Counted from the stretch's first letter, positions 24,949 through 34,314 are shown. The stretch is DNA of 64,000 nucleotides from an uncultured Collinsella sp. (GCA_900768265.1 CAAGCF010000006.1:18055-82054), one strand, 5' to 3'. Notes: generated by a model from the sequence alone, not told the origin. Made by a program: numbers and translations.

Positions 24949-25524
24949 CTACTTTTTGGAGGCTTTGCGCTCGTCACGGATGCGGGCGCGGTCCATGGCC
25001 GCCTCGACGGCCGAGAATCGGCAGCCGCAATAATTCTGCCGATACATGCCCAGCTCGCGCGAACGACGCGTGGCCTCGGGGTAATACGGGCGAAAATCGC
25101 GAATGACCGGGGTGAGCCCATGTGCCGCCGCCAAGCGCTCAAGCACGTCATTGCAGGTATTGAACAGCTGATACGGCGAGACGGCGAGCGTCGTGCCCAC
25201 AAACTCAAACCCGCGCTCCTGGGCCACGCGGCACGCCTCGGCCAAGCGCAAGGCGTAGCACGCGCGACAGCGACGGGGTCGATCGGCGCCCAGCGGTGCC
25301 ACACCGGTCTCCCAGCGCTCGCGGTCCTCGCCCGTCTCAATGAGCTCGATGCCGCCGTCGGCACACCACCGGCGCAGCTCGTCCAGGCGGCGCTGCCATT
25401 CATCGCGCGGCTGAATATTGGGGTTGGTCCAGCAAATTGTGGGTTCAAACCCCTCCTCGCGCAGCAGGCGGACCGGCTCAAGCGAGCACGGCGCACAGCA
25501 GGCGTGCAGCAGCAACGGCTTCAT
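24949..25524 (-). CDS. queH: Epoxyqueuosine reductase QueH
   Basis: 191 aa. ATG 25524 is preferred because GGGGAGGAG lies 6 nt upstream; the in-frame ATG 25530 touches the RBS. The diagnostic motifs are LLLHACCAPCS (C9, C10, C13), RRCRACYALRLAEA and QNYCGCRFS, the cysteine set of the QueH (DUF208) family that binds a 4Fe-4S cluster and an adjacent metal. It reduces epoxyqueuosine to queuosine in tRNA, the last step of the pathway, as a non-orthologous replacement for QueG. It is upstream of queA. Confidence 0.95.
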   Translation of the reverse strand: MKPLLLHACCAPCSLEPVRLLREEGFEPTICWTNPNIQPRDEWQRRLDELRRWCADGGIELIETGEDRERWETGVAPLGADRPRRCRACYALRLAEACRVAQERGFEFVGTTLAVSPYQLFNTCNDVLERLAAAHGLTPVIRDFRPYYPEATRRSRELGMYRQNYCGCRFSAVEAAMDRARIRDERKASKK

Positions 25525-25586
25525 CAGCATCTCCTCCCCTGCAATGATTTTTTAATCCCCGTCCCAGAAAAATCATCCCAAAAAGA

Positions 25587-26156
25587 CTACCTTGCGAAAA
25601 AGCGCACGCCAAAGGATGTGTCCTCGCAGGCGACAATACGGCGGTCGCGCAAAATGGTCCGCACGTAATACCAATCGCCCACACAGCCCGACAAATGCAA
25701 GCCTGCCGCCAGATAGCACAGCAGCGGATAGCCCGAGAGCGCAAACCCCAAGGCAAACGCCGCCGTCAAAACAACCGTCGGCGCCAGGCAAATCGCCATA
25801 TACCGCGCACGCGAATACACCACGCCCTCGGCGCAGGCATAGATCATCGCCGTCTCGCGGTTCGCCCCAAAGGTCACACGCGCGTCCGCAGGCGCCAGCA
25901 CTTTAAATAGCACCGCATGCACCAGCTCATGGACACCAAACGACGTAGCAGAAACGCCTGCCAAGGCGACTATCCAGCCCAAGACGGCCATCCAGCCGCC
26001 CGCGTCAGCCGCATCTAAGTCCGCGGGCCCGCCCAGCAGCATAAACACCGGCACCAGGCACACGGCAAACACCACAAGCACGGCCATCCCCCACACAAAG
26101 CAGGCGTGCAGAAAATCCTCGTCCTCAAACGCATGTATGTTGGAAATCTCATTCAT
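25587..26156 (-). CDS. DUF3267-type membrane zincin
   Basis: 189 aa. Four or five hydrophobic segments; FGVHELVHAVLFKVL carries the HExxH zinc motif (H76, E77, H80) at the edge of the second TM pair, and the C-terminal CVGDWYYVRTILR supplies a conserved Asp that in such proteins is a probable third ligand. This layout matches DUF3267 (PF11667, putative zincin peptidase). The function is not established; an intramembrane or membrane-proximal protease is the usual guess. There is no strong RBS. It lies upstream of queH but the 62-nt gap leaves co-transcription open. Confidence 0.8.
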   Translation of the reverse strand: MNEISNIHAFEDEDFLHACFVWGMAVLVVFAVCLVPVFMLLGGPADLDAADAGGWMAVLGWIVALAGVSATSFGVHELVHAVLFKVLAPADARVTFGANRETAMIYACAEGVVYSRARYMAICLAPTVVLTAAFALGFALSGYPLLCYLAAGLHLSGCVGDWYYVRTILRDRRIVACEDTSFGVRFFAR

Positions 26157-26288
26157 AGCATCTTAGGATAGCGCCCCTGCCACGTACCCGTCCGCATGTG
26201 CGATAATGTCGAACGATATGCACGAATTGACCACCGCGTCGCCAGGCCTTGCGCCCGGCCGCGCTCTCACCATATGCGAAGGAGTCCC

Positions 26289-28439
26289 ATGGCATCCAAA
26301 TACTCCATGAACGACCGTCCCAGCTGGCCTCGCCGCGCCATCGTTACCGCCGGCGAGCCCTACGGCAACAAGGGCCTTCACTTTGGCCACGTTGGTGGCG
26401 TCTTTGTCCCGGCCGACTTCTTCGCCCGCTTCCTGCGCGACCGTCTGGGCCGCGAGAACGTCATCTTCACCTCGGGCACTGACTGCTACGGCTCGCCCAT
26501 CATGGAGAGCTACCGCAAGCTCAAGGAGAACGAAGGCTACGACAAGTCCATTAGCGAGTACGTCGAGTCCAACCACTCCCGCCAGGCCGCGACCCTCAAC
26601 AACTACAACATCAGCTGCGATATCTACGGCGGCTCGGGCCTTGAACCGGCTGCGCAGATTCACAATGAGGTGACCGCCGAGATTATCGAGCGCCTGCACG
26701 AGCAGGGCACCATCTCCAAGCGTTCCACGCTGCAGTTCTACGACGCCAAGGCCGGCACGTTCCTCAACGGCCGCCAGGTCATCGGCCGCTGCCCCATCCA
26801 GGGCTGCAAGTCCGAGAAGGCTTATGCCGACGAGTGCGATCTGGGCCACCAGTTTGAGCCCGAGGAGCTCATCGCGCCCAAGAGTCAGCTCACCGGCGAG
26901 GTGCCCGAGCTGCGCCCGGTTGACAACCTCTACTTCGACCTGCCGGCCTACCTCGACTTTATGAAGACCTACACCGCCAAGCTCGCCCAGAACCCGCAGG
27001 TTCGCTCCGTGGTTTCCAAGACCATGGAGGAGTGGCTGCTGCCGGCACAGCTCTACATTCAGAACAAGTTCCGCGAAGCCTTCGACGCCGTCGAGGACCA
27101 GCTGCCCGAGCACACCGTGCTGGAGCCCGAGGGCAACAAGAGCAGCTTTACCGTCACCTTCCCCAGCTGGAAGGAACGCGACGACGCCCACGCGGTGCTC
27201 GCCAACGGCGGCGTGCGCTTCCGCAGCGGCAAGGCGCTCGTGCCCTTCCGCATCACCGGCAACATCGACTGGGGCGTTCCGGTGCCCCAGGTCGACGGCG
27301 TAACCGACGTCACCTGCTGGTGCTGGCCCGAGAGCCTGTGGGCGCCCATCAGCTACACCCGCACCGTACTTGCACGCGATGCCAAGGCCGCCGGCGTAAC
27401 CGAGGGTGTCGCCGCCCAGGATGCCGCCCTCATGGGCGAGCCCGCCGCCGATTCCACGCAGGTCCCCGCGCCCACCTACCAGCACAGCTCGCTCGACTGG
27501 CGCGACTGGTGGTGCTCGGACGACGCTCAGATCTACCAGTTCATCGGCCAGGACAACATCTACTTCTACTGCATCGCGCAAACCGCCATGTGGGAGGCCC
27601 TGGGCTGGGACCTTACGCAGAGCACCGTCAGCGCCTGCTATCACCTGCTCTACATGGGCAAAAAGGCGAGCTCGTCCTCGCAGACGCCTCCCCCGCCGGC
27701 AGACGACCTGCTCAACCACTACACCTGCGAGCAGATGCGTGCGCATTGGCTGTCGCTCGGCCTGTCCGAGAAGCCGGTGAGCTTTAGTCCCAAGGCATAC
27801 GACACGCGCGTGACCGGCAAGGACAAGGACGGCAACGAGGTGCGTGCCTGCGACGACAAGCGCGTCATCGATCCGGCCCTTAAGGAGAGCGCGCTGCTGA
27901 CCGGCGTCTTCAACCGCCTGGCCCGCAGCTGCTTCTACGGCGTCGCCATCAAGGAGGGCGACGAGAGCCCCTATCGCAACGGCTGCATCCCCGCCGGTGC
28001 CGCCTCCGCCGCCGTGGTCGAGGCTGCCGAGCAGGCCGCTCTCGCCTTTGAGCAGGCCATGTACAAGTTCGAGACGCACCGCGCGCTTGCCGTGTGCGAC
28101 GACTACCTGCGTGCCGCCAACAAGCGCTGGAGCGACGCCTCCAAGGCCGCCAACAAGCTCGAGGGCGAACCAGCCAACGCCGCCATGAAGCAGGCCCTCG
28201 TCGACGCCTTTACCGAGCTGCGTGTGGCGACCGTGCTCATGCACGGCATTGTCCCGGCCGGCTGTGAGCTCATCTGCGAGTACTTCGACGTCGATCCGGT
28301 CGCCTTCTTTAGTTGGGATAACATCTTTGCCTCCACGGACGAGTTTGTGGAGAGCCTGGGCGAGAAGCCCGGCGAGCACCGCGTGAAGCCGCTGCCCCCG
28401 CGCTTCGACTTCTTCAGCAAGCACGAGAGCCAGTACTAA
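26289..28439 (+). CDS. Methionyl-tRNA synthetase-like class I ligase with degenerate KMSKS loop
   Basis: 716 aa from ATG 26289 (AAGGAGT upstream). MetRS architecture: TAGEPYGNKGLHFGHVGG with a HIGH-like HFGH (31-34), a zinc knuckle CPIQGC...CDLGHQFEPEELI, SQLTGEVPELRPVDNLYFDLP, the ITGNIDWGVPVP motif, then the C-terminal helical anticodon-binding region. The KMSKS position reads GKKASSSSQTPPPP (KASSS at 459-463), losing the second Lys that stabilises the transition state and adding a Pro run. It could be a divergent functional MetRS or a paralogue with another role. Without seeing the rest of the genome, a second canonical metG cannot be excluded. Confidence 0.8.
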   Translation: MASKYSMNDRPSWPRRAIVTAGEPYGNKGLHFGHVGGVFVPADFFARFLRDRLGRENVIFTSGTDCYGSPIMESYRKLKENEGYDKSISEYVESNHSRQAATLNNYNISCDIYGGSGLEPAAQIHNEVTAEIIERLHEQGTISKRSTLQFYDAKAGTFLNGRQVIGRCPIQGCKSEKAYADECDLGHQFEPEELIAPKSQLTGEVPELRPVDNLYFDLPAYLDFMKTYTAKLAQNPQVRSVVSKTMEEWLLPAQLYIQNKFREAFDAVEDQLPEHTVLEPEGNKSSFTVTFPSWKERDDAHAVLANGGVRFRSGKALVPFRITGNIDWGVPVPQVDGVTDVTCWCWPESLWAPISYTRTVLARDAKAAGVTEGVAAQDAALMGEPAADSTQVPAPTYQHSSLDWRDWWCSDDAQIYQFIGQDNIYFYCIAQTAMWEALGWDLTQSTVSACYHLLYMGKKASSSSQTPPPPADDLLNHYTCEQMRAHWLSLGLSEKPVSFSPKAYDTRVTGKDKDGNEVRACDDKRVIDPALKESALLTGVFNRLARSCFYGVAIKEGDESPYRNGCIPAGAASAAVVEAAEQAALAFEQAMYKFETHRALAVCDDYLRAANKRWSDASKAANKLEGEPANAAMKQALVDAFTELRVATVLMHGIVPAGCELICEYFDVDPVAFFSWDNIFASTDEFVESLGEKPGEHRVKPLPPRFDFFSKHESQY

Positions 28440-28440
28440 A

Positions 28441-28460
28441 GCACGCCAGCAGCGGCGTGC
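28441..28460. repeat. Hairpin after the MetRS-like gene
   Basis: GCACGCC, 6 nt, GGCGTGC immediately after the stop codon, without a T-tract. It may be a weak terminator or simply a 3' stabilising stem before the downstream methyltransferase gene. Confidence 0.45.
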
Positions 28461-28498
28461 CCGGAAAGTAGTCTATTTGGGACGGGAAGGAAAGACGG

Positions 28499-29602
28499 AT
28501 GTCCAAGCCGCGTCGTCGTAAGCAGAAAAAGCAGGTCAAGGCCGAGCTCAAGCTTAGGCAGTTTGCCGCTACCGAGCTTTCCGACCAGCTTGCCGCCCAA
28601 CACTCCGCCGCCGACCTGCCGCGCTTTATGGTCGACACGGTCGCCGGCGCCTATGCACCCGCCGATGCTCAGCTCATGATCGAGGGCTTCGGTGCCGCTG
28701 CCACGCGCCCGGTCACGCTGCGCGCCAACACGCTCAAGGCGACCGCCGAGGACATCGCCGCCGCACTCGACGCAGCCGGCATCGCCCACCGCCCCGTCGC
28801 ATGGTACCCGGACGCTTTCATCCTGCCCGAGGCCCAGGTTTCCGACCTATGGGACCTCGACATCTACCGCGACGGCAAAATCTACTTGCAAAGCCTGTCG
28901 TCCATGATGCCGCCGTTGGTCCTGGGCGCCCAGGCAGGCGAGGACATCCTGGACATGTGCGCAGCCCCCGGTGGCAAGACGACGCAGATCGCCGCCCTCA
29001 CCCAGGGCCAGGCACACCTCACGGCCTGCGAGATGAGCATTCCCCGCGCCGAAAAGCTTGAGTCCAACCTCCACCGCCAGGGCGCCAAAAACGTGCCCGT
29101 CATGCGCATCGACGCACGCGAGCTCGACGAATTCTTCCGCTTTGACCGCATCCTGCTCGACGCTCCCTGCACCGGCACGGGCACCGTCATCAGCGGCAAC
29201 GAAAAGAGCCTGCGCGGCCTCACCGAGCAGTTGCTCGGCAAGTGCGCCCGCTCGCAGCGAGCACTTCTGGACCGCGCCATGGGAGCCCTCAAACCGGGCG
29301 GAACGCTCGTCTATTCGACTTGTTCGATCTTGCCGCAGGAAAACGAGGACGCCCTGCAAGAGGCCCTCGACAAGCACATGGACTGCGAGCTCATCCCCCT
29401 CGACGGCACGCCGAGCAAAAGCGAAGCACGCCGCGCCCAGGATGCCGGCGAGGAGCCGCGCATCGAGTCCAACGCTCTCACCGAGGCAATCGCCGCGGGT
29501 CAGGTATCGGCCATCACCAACGGCATGCCCGGCACGCTCACCATCCCGCCCAGCCGCGACTTTGAGGGCTTCTACATCGCCCTGGTCCGAAAACGCGGCT
29601 AG
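28499..29602 (+). CDS. NOL1/NOP2/Sun-family RNA m5C methyltransferase
   Basis: 367 aa. SAM-binding motif I LDMCAAPGGKTTQIAAL, motif IV LLDAPCTGTGTV with the release cysteine, and motif VI VYSTCSILPQENE with the catalytic cysteine, the two-cysteine arrangement of NSUN/RsmB/RsmF enzymes. The N-terminus MSKPRRRKQKKQ is strongly basic. It lacks an RsmB-type NusB domain and has only a short C-terminal tail, so it is closer to RsmF-like proteins acting on rRNA or tRNA; the target is unknown. It follows the MetRS-like gene by 59 nt in the same orientation. Confidence 0.9.
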   Translation: MSKPRRRKQKKQVKAELKLRQFAATELSDQLAAQHSAADLPRFMVDTVAGAYAPADAQLMIEGFGAAATRPVTLRANTLKATAEDIAAALDAAGIAHRPVAWYPDAFILPEAQVSDLWDLDIYRDGKIYLQSLSSMMPPLVLGAQAGEDILDMCAAPGGKTTQIAALTQGQAHLTACEMSIPRAEKLESNLHRQGAKNVPVMRIDARELDEFFRFDRILLDAPCTGTGTVISGNEKSLRGLTEQLLGKCARSQRALLDRAMGALKPGGTLVYSTCSILPQENEDALQEALDKHMDCELIPLDGTPSKSEARRAQDAGEEPRIESNALTEAIAAGQVSAITNGMPGTLTIPPSRDFEGFYIALVRKRG

Positions 29603-29626
29603 CGCACGGATTCAAAACTCAACAAG

Positions 29627-29797
29627 CTATTCCCGTGCGCGCTTGTCCTGCTGGTCACGGTGCTGCTTAAGCGCCTCGCGTTCCTTGCGCTCGGCTCTTT
29701 TGCCCTTAATGGCCGTAACCACAAAATAGATGACCGCGGCGGCAACGATTGCGCCCACGCATAGGCCAATCGAGCCCAACATTGCTGTGAATTCCAT
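29627..29797 (-). CDS. Small single-pass membrane protein
   Basis: 56 codons from ATG 29797 to TAG 29627, preceded by AGAGAGGTGACG. The translation begins MEFTAMLGSIGLCVGA, continues as one TM helix (to VIYFVVTAI) and ends with a strongly charged tail (KGKRAERKEREALKQH...DKRARE). The Shine-Dalgarno, the hydrophobic-then-basic pattern and codon bias support a real gene. No family recognised; it is convergent with the methyltransferase gene. Confidence 0.6.
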   Translation of the reverse strand: MEFTAMLGSIGLCVGAIVAAAVIYFVVTAIKGKRAERKEREALKQHRDQQDKRARE

Positions 29798-29988
29798 TCC
29801 GCGTCACCTCTCTTTTAAACGGGACTTTCAAGATAGCACCTCAATACCCGCCACCACAGCTCCTTCACGTTCGCCGGCCCTTCGGTCTAACGGATGGCAC
29901 GGCGGGGAAAAATCAACTCGTCAAACGATTTAGCAAGTACAATGCTGCCGGCACCCTGCCGGCCGTCATCACATAGAATCGAGCCTCC

Positions 29989-31080
29989 ATGGATACCCTC
30001 AACGACCTAAACGAGCGCGTCGACGCCTTTGTCGGCACCAGCTCCTTCGACACGTCAGTCACGGCAAACGACCAAGCCCCCATCGATGTTCCCGCCGAGG
30101 TTCACGAGGACATTGTCGCCTCGGTCGACTTCTCCGAGGTAGAACTTGCAGACGAATTTACCGAGCCCCAGGTGGCCGTAACTCCCAACGGCCTTTTGCC
30201 CATGGAGCCGCTGCCCATCGACGGGCGTCTGCGCAAGGCGGCTCTCCGCATGCCCGATGAGATCGAGGAGGCCAGCGGCTTTACGCTCTTCGGTCGTCGC
30301 ATCAAGTCGCTTATCTACACCACCGACGTCGCGGTCATCCGCAACTCCAACGCCGATGCCGTCTTTGCCGTTTACCCCTTCACGCCACAGCCGGCCATTA
30401 CGCAGGCGCTGTTGACCGTTGCCGAGTGCCCGGTCTTTGTAGGCGTGGGCGGCGGAACTACGACCGGTAAGCGCTCCGTACAGATGGCAGCCGTCTCCGA
30501 GATGCAGGGCGCGGCGGGCTGTGTGGTCAACTCCCCTGCCACTGCCGAAATGATCGAGCACATCACCAACATCGCCGACATCCCCGTCATCGCCACGGTC
30601 GTACGTTGCGACGACGATGCTCACGCCAAAGTGCGCGCCGGAGCCAAGATCCTCAACATCGCGGCCGGCAAGAACACGCCCCAGGTCCTGCGCGAGCTGC
30701 GCGAGCACTATCCCAACCTGCCGCTCATCGCACCGGGCGGCAAGACGCCCGAGAGCATCCGTGAGACCATCGCCGCCGGCGCCAACGCCATCATCTGGAC
30801 GCCGCCTTCGGCCCAGCAGCTGCAGACCGACATGATGCAGCGCTACCGCAAGATGAAGGAAGACGCCACGCCTGTCATCTCGCGCGACGATGTGCCCATT
30901 ATCGACCAGGTCGCCGCCGCCGAGGTCAGCCAGGTCGAGAACATGAATCCCGATGTGCCGATCCCCGACGAAGTCATCGAACGTGTCGCTTCGATCCACG
31001 ATCACATCGAGGAGCGTCGCGCCAACCGTGGACTCAAGCCGTCACTGCACGGCTTCTTCTTCCGCGGAAAGAAACGCTAA
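29989..31080 (+). CDS. TIM-barrel-like protein of unknown function
   Basis: 363 aa. After an ~75-residue acidic N-terminus, the core has alternating beta/alpha segments: VAVIRNSNADAVFAVYPF, CPVFVGVGGGTTTGKRSVQMA, GAAGCVVNSPATAEMIEHI, IPVIATVV, GAKILNIAAGKNTPQVL, LPLIAPGGKTPESIRETIAAGANAIIWTPPS. The Gly-rich loops and the repeated strand-end pattern resemble phosphate-binding TIM barrels. The C-terminal tail is charged and ends GFFFRGKKR. No catalytic assignment is possible. It is monocistronic, with a clear terminator. Confidence 0.6.
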   Translation: MDTLNDLNERVDAFVGTSSFDTSVTANDQAPIDVPAEVHEDIVASVDFSEVELADEFTEPQVAVTPNGLLPMEPLPIDGRLRKAALRMPDEIEEASGFTLFGRRIKSLIYTTDVAVIRNSNADAVFAVYPFTPQPAITQALLTVAECPVFVGVGGGTTTGKRSVQMAAVSEMQGAAGCVVNSPATAEMIEHITNIADIPVIATVVRCDDDAHAKVRAGAKILNIAAGKNTPQVLRELREHYPNLPLIAPGGKTPESIRETIAAGANAIIWTPPSAQQLQTDMMQRYRKMKEDATPVISRDDVPIIDQVAAAEVSQVENMNPDVPIPDEVIERVASIHDHIEERRANRGLKPSLHGFFFRGKKR

Positions 31081-31090
31081 CCGCAACAGC

Positions 31091-31134
31091 AAGGCCCGCC
31101 CCGCAAACAACGGGACGGGCCTTTTCTGTTTTCG
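31091..31134 (+). terminator. Rho-independent terminator
   Basis: AAGGCCCGCCCCG, loop, CGGGACGGGCCTTTTCTGTTTTC, 10 nt after the stop of the TIM-barrel gene. Confidence 0.9.
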
Positions 31135-31187
31135 AATGTCAGGAGTGGCAAGCGCAGCTGTTAAAACTGTCATCCAGCCCACGAACG

Positions 31188-32078
31188 TTAATCCGCGCGC
31201 TTGTCGCCCATAAAGAAGAGCGCCACCGTACCAGGTCCGGTATGCGAACCGATCAGAGTACCGATGTTATTGATCTCAATCTTGCCTTTAAGCTGCGGAA
31301 CCTGTTCCTCAATCAGCGCCGCAACTGCCTCGGCATCCTCGCGGCACGCCGAGTGCGACATGATGCACTTACCCGAATAATCCGCACCTTCCTGCACGTG
31401 TGCCATCATGGTCTTAGCCATCTCGGAAATCGCGCGCTTCTTAGTGCGAATCTTCTCACGTGGCGACAGCCCACCTTCGCAATCGACCGTCATAAGTGGG
31501 CAAATCTTAAGCGCCGTGCCGATGATCGCGCTTGCGGCCGAAATGCGACCGCCTCGTAGGTAGCTCGACAGATCGGTCGAGAAGAACCAGTGGTGAAGGT
31601 TGAGTTTATGCTCCTCAATCCAAGCGGCCGTCTCGTCGAGCGAAGCGCCGCCATCGCGAACGTCGGCGGCACATTCCGCCAGCAGGCCAAAGCCCGAAGA
31701 CGCCGCCAACGAATCGATGACGCGCACCTTGCCGCCCTGAGGATAGCGATCCGCGAGCATCTGTGCCGCAACGCAGGCCGATCCATACGTGCCCGAAATA
31801 CCCGACGACAACGTCAGGTGCAGCACGTCTTTACCCTCGGCAACAAACGGCTCCCAAAACTCCTCGTACTCACCCACGCTCACCTGAGACGTCTTGGGCA
31901 TGGCGCCCGCGGCAATCTGGGCAAAAAACTCGTCCGGCGTAATCGACTGATACAGATCGTCCATATAGACAACATCGTCAATCTCGTAATGAAAACACAC
32001 GACAGGGATATTGCGCGACGCAAAGAACTCACGGGTTCGATCGGCGGCGGATTCACAGGTCAGGACAAAATCACTCAT
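31188..32078 (-). CDS. DegV family protein, second paralogue
   Basis: 296 aa. The N-terminus FVLTCESAADRTREFFASRNIPVVCFHYEID, the motif MPKTSQVSVGEYEEFWEP with Thr-Ser, LTLSSGISGTYGSACVAA, VRVIDSLAASSGFGLL, and the C-terminal NNIGTLIGSHTGPGTVALFFMG are the conserved blocks of DegV fatty-acid-binding proteins. The sequence differs clearly from the DegV at 16963-17823, so it is probably a paralogue with different acyl-chain preference, as in FakB1/FakB2 sets. It is divergent from fbp. Confidence 0.92.
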   Translation of the reverse strand: MSDFVLTCESAADRTREFFASRNIPVVCFHYEIDDVVYMDDLYQSITPDEFFAQIAAGAMPKTSQVSVGEYEEFWEPFVAEGKDVLHLTLSSGISGTYGSACVAAQMLADRYPQGGKVRVIDSLAASSGFGLLAECAADVRDGGASLDETAAWIEEHKLNLHHWFFSTDLSSYLRGGRISAASAIIGTALKICPLMTVDCEGGLSPREKIRTKKRAISEMAKTMMAHVQEGADYSGKCIMSHSACREDAEAVAALIEEQVPQLKGKIEINNIGTLIGSHTGPGTVALFFMGDKRAD

Positions 32079-32397
32079 ATGAGGCTCCTTAAGTATTGCT
32101 GTGCAAATTATCGCACAGCAAGCCTAAATACGATACAAATGTCCACTATTTACCAATGCGAACCATTTGTATTGATTATCTTTATCATGAACATCCCCAT
32201 CCCCGCCATGGGGCAACGTGGGCAAAATCACCCGCTTCGTCTCCACTCAACCGCCATATCTACCTCAACTAAATCGATTTACCAAACCGTTCAGCCGACA
32301 ATTCAGCCGCTGGCGCAAAATGGAAACAAAAGCGGCGCATACTGATAAACGTTTGACGCTGTTTATCAGTTTTACCAGCCCCATCGGAAGGTGTTTC
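32079..32397. other. Divergent promoter region between degV and fbp, with a palindrome
   Basis: 319 bases, AT-richer than the flanks, without a credible ORF. A perfect palindrome ACTGATAAAC (32341-32350), 10-nt spacer, GTTTATCAGT (32361-32370), followed by TTTTACC, sits 28 nt before the fbp start. It could be a regulator operator or a small attenuator hairpin. The two promoters must lie in 32090-32340, but no pair of hexamers stands out. Confidence 0.5.
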
Positions 32398-34314
32398 ATG
32401 GTCGCATTCGATCGCAACCCGCAAGACTTTAAGTATCTGCGTCTGCTGTCGAGACAATTTCCCACCGAGCAATCCGCGTTTACCGAGATCATCAATCTCT
32501 CGGCCATTCTCAACCTGCCCAAAGGCACCGAGCATTTTATGAGCGACGTGCACGGCGAGTACGAAGCCTTTATGCACATCCTCAACAACTGCTCGGGTGT
32601 CGTACGCGAACATGTCGACGAGATCTTTGGCGACACGCTCTCCTTTGACGAAAAGGGCGAGCTGTGCACGCTCATCTACTACCCGCGCGAGAAGATCGAG
32701 CTGGTCCGCAGCCGGCGCGAGGACTCCCCCACCTGGTACAAGACCATGCTCGACCAGCTCATCATGGTTGCCCGCTCGCTTTCGAGCCGCTATACGCGCT
32801 CCAAGGTGCGTAAGGCCATCCCGCGCGATTACGCCTACATCATCGACGAGCTGCTGCACACGCATCCGGACGAGAACAACTATCGTGTGCGTTATCACGA
32901 GCGCATCGTGGAGTCCATCCTAGAGACCGCAAGCGCCGACGACTTTATCGAGTCGCTCGCCTCGCTCATCAAGCGCCTCGCCGTCGACCACCTGCACCTG
33001 GTGGGCGATATCTTCGACCGTGGCGGCGGCGCTGCCAAGATTATGGACCGCCTGCTCACCTATCATTCGCTCGACATTCAGTGGGGCAACCACGATCTGC
33101 TGTGGATGGGCGCCGCCGCCGGTGAGCCCGCCTGCATCGCCACGGTGCTGCGCAACAACCTGCGCTACGACAATTACGAGATCCTTGAGAACGACTACGG
33201 CATCTCGCTGCGCGAGCTTGTCGCCTTTGCCGATGCCACCTATACCGCCGGTGAGCCCATCAGCCCGCTGATTAAAGCCATCAACGTCCTGCTCTTTAAG
33301 CTCGAGGGCCAGATTATCCAGCGCCACCCCGAATTCGACATGACCAACCGCCTGCTGCTCGACAAGATCGACCACGACACCGGCACGGTCACGCTCGCCG
33401 ACGGCAGCGTGTGGCCGCTCACGACCAACGACTTCCCCACCGTCGACCCGACGGACCCCTACACGCTCACGCCCCAGGAGCAACACATCATCGACAAGCT
33501 CGTGTCCGAGTTTGTCACCGCCGATCACCTGCATCGCCATATCGATTTCCTCTACACCCACGGCTCGATGTACAAGGTCACCAACGGCAATCTGCTGTTC
33601 CATGGCTGCGTGCCGCTCAACGAAGACGGCACCTTTAGCAGCATGAACTGCCTGGGTGCCTGGCACGCCGGCCGCGATTATCTCGATTTTTGCGACTGCA
33701 TCGCCCGCCGCGCCTGGCGCGTGGGCGACCGCGACGCCCTCGACTGGATGTGGTACCTGTGGATCGGCTTTAACTCACCCGCCAGTGGACGCCTGGTGCG
33801 TACCTTTGAGCGCGCCTATATCGCTGATAAGAGCACTTGGGTCGAGCCGATGGACCCGTACTTTACGCTTACCAAGTCGCCCTCGGTCTGCGACGACATC
33901 ATGCGCGAGTTTGGCGTCGCGCCCATGGCATGCTCGCCGACCGGCCACATCATCAACGGACACACACCCGTTAAAACCACCAAGGGCGAGCAGCCCATCC
34001 GCGCCGAGGGCAAGCTGCTGGTCATCGATGGTGGCTTCTGCCGCGCCTACCACCCCAAGACGGGCATCGCCGGCTACACGCTTATTTCGAGCTCACGCGG
34101 CTGTCGCCTTAAGTCGCACCGGGCCTTTACAACGGTTGCCGAAGCGCTCACGCGCAACGTGGACATCGAAAGCGAGACCAACCGTTTTGACCAGGCCGAC
34201 CGTCGCCGCATGGTGAGCGACACCGATACCGGTGCCAAGATCCGCAGCCAGATCCAGGACCTACGCCAACTGCTCGATGCATATAGAAACGGTGCTATCG
34301 AGGAGCGCGCCTAG
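32398..34314 (+). CDS. fbp: Class III fructose-1,6-bisphosphatase
   Basis: 638 aa from ATG 32398 (GGAAGG upstream); longer in-frame starts fall inside the palindrome. Metallophosphatase-type motifs of the Firmicutes FBPase III family (PF06874): FMSDVHGEYEAFMHIL near the N-terminus, HLVGDIFDRGGGAAKIM, WGNHDLLWMGAAAGEP, LLFHGCVPLNEDGTF, and GHIINGHTPVK...LVIDGGFCRAY. The length is typical. It makes fructose 6-phosphate in gluconeogenesis. It is monocistronic or followed by gtrA 78 nt downstream. Confidence 0.95.
   Translation: MVAFDRNPQDFKYLRLLSRQFPTEQSAFTEIINLSAILNLPKGTEHFMSDVHGEYEAFMHILNNCSGVVREHVDEIFGDTLSFDEKGELCTLIYYPREKIELVRSRREDSPTWYKTMLDQLIMVARSLSSRYTRSKVRKAIPRDYAYIIDELLHTHPDENNYRVRYHERIVESILETASADDFIESLASLIKRLAVDHLHLVGDIFDRGGGAAKIMDRLLTYHSLDIQWGNHDLLWMGAAAGEPACIATVLRNNLRYDNYEILENDYGISLRELVAFADATYTAGEPISPLIKAINVLLFKLEGQIIQRHPEFDMTNRLLLDKIDHDTGTVTLADGSVWPLTTNDFPTVDPTDPYTLTPQEQHIIDKLVSEFVTADHLHRHIDFLYTHGSMYKVTNGNLLFHGCVPLNEDGTFSSMNCLGAWHAGRDYLDFCDCIARRAWRVGDRDALDWMWYLWIGFNSPASGRLVRTFERAYIADKSTWVEPMDPYFTLTKSPSVCDDIMREFGVAPMACSPTGHIINGHTPVKTTKGEQPIRAEGKLLVIDGGFCRAYHPKTGIAGYTLISSSRGCRLKSHRAFTTVAEALTRNVDIESETNRFDQADRRRMVSDTDTGAKIRSQIQDLRQLLDAYRNGAIEERA

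Noticed and set aside
26163..28424. 753-codon minus-strand open frame
   Set aside because: Antisense shadow of the MetRS-like gene; no motif, no RBS, Gly/Val/Leu-biased translation.
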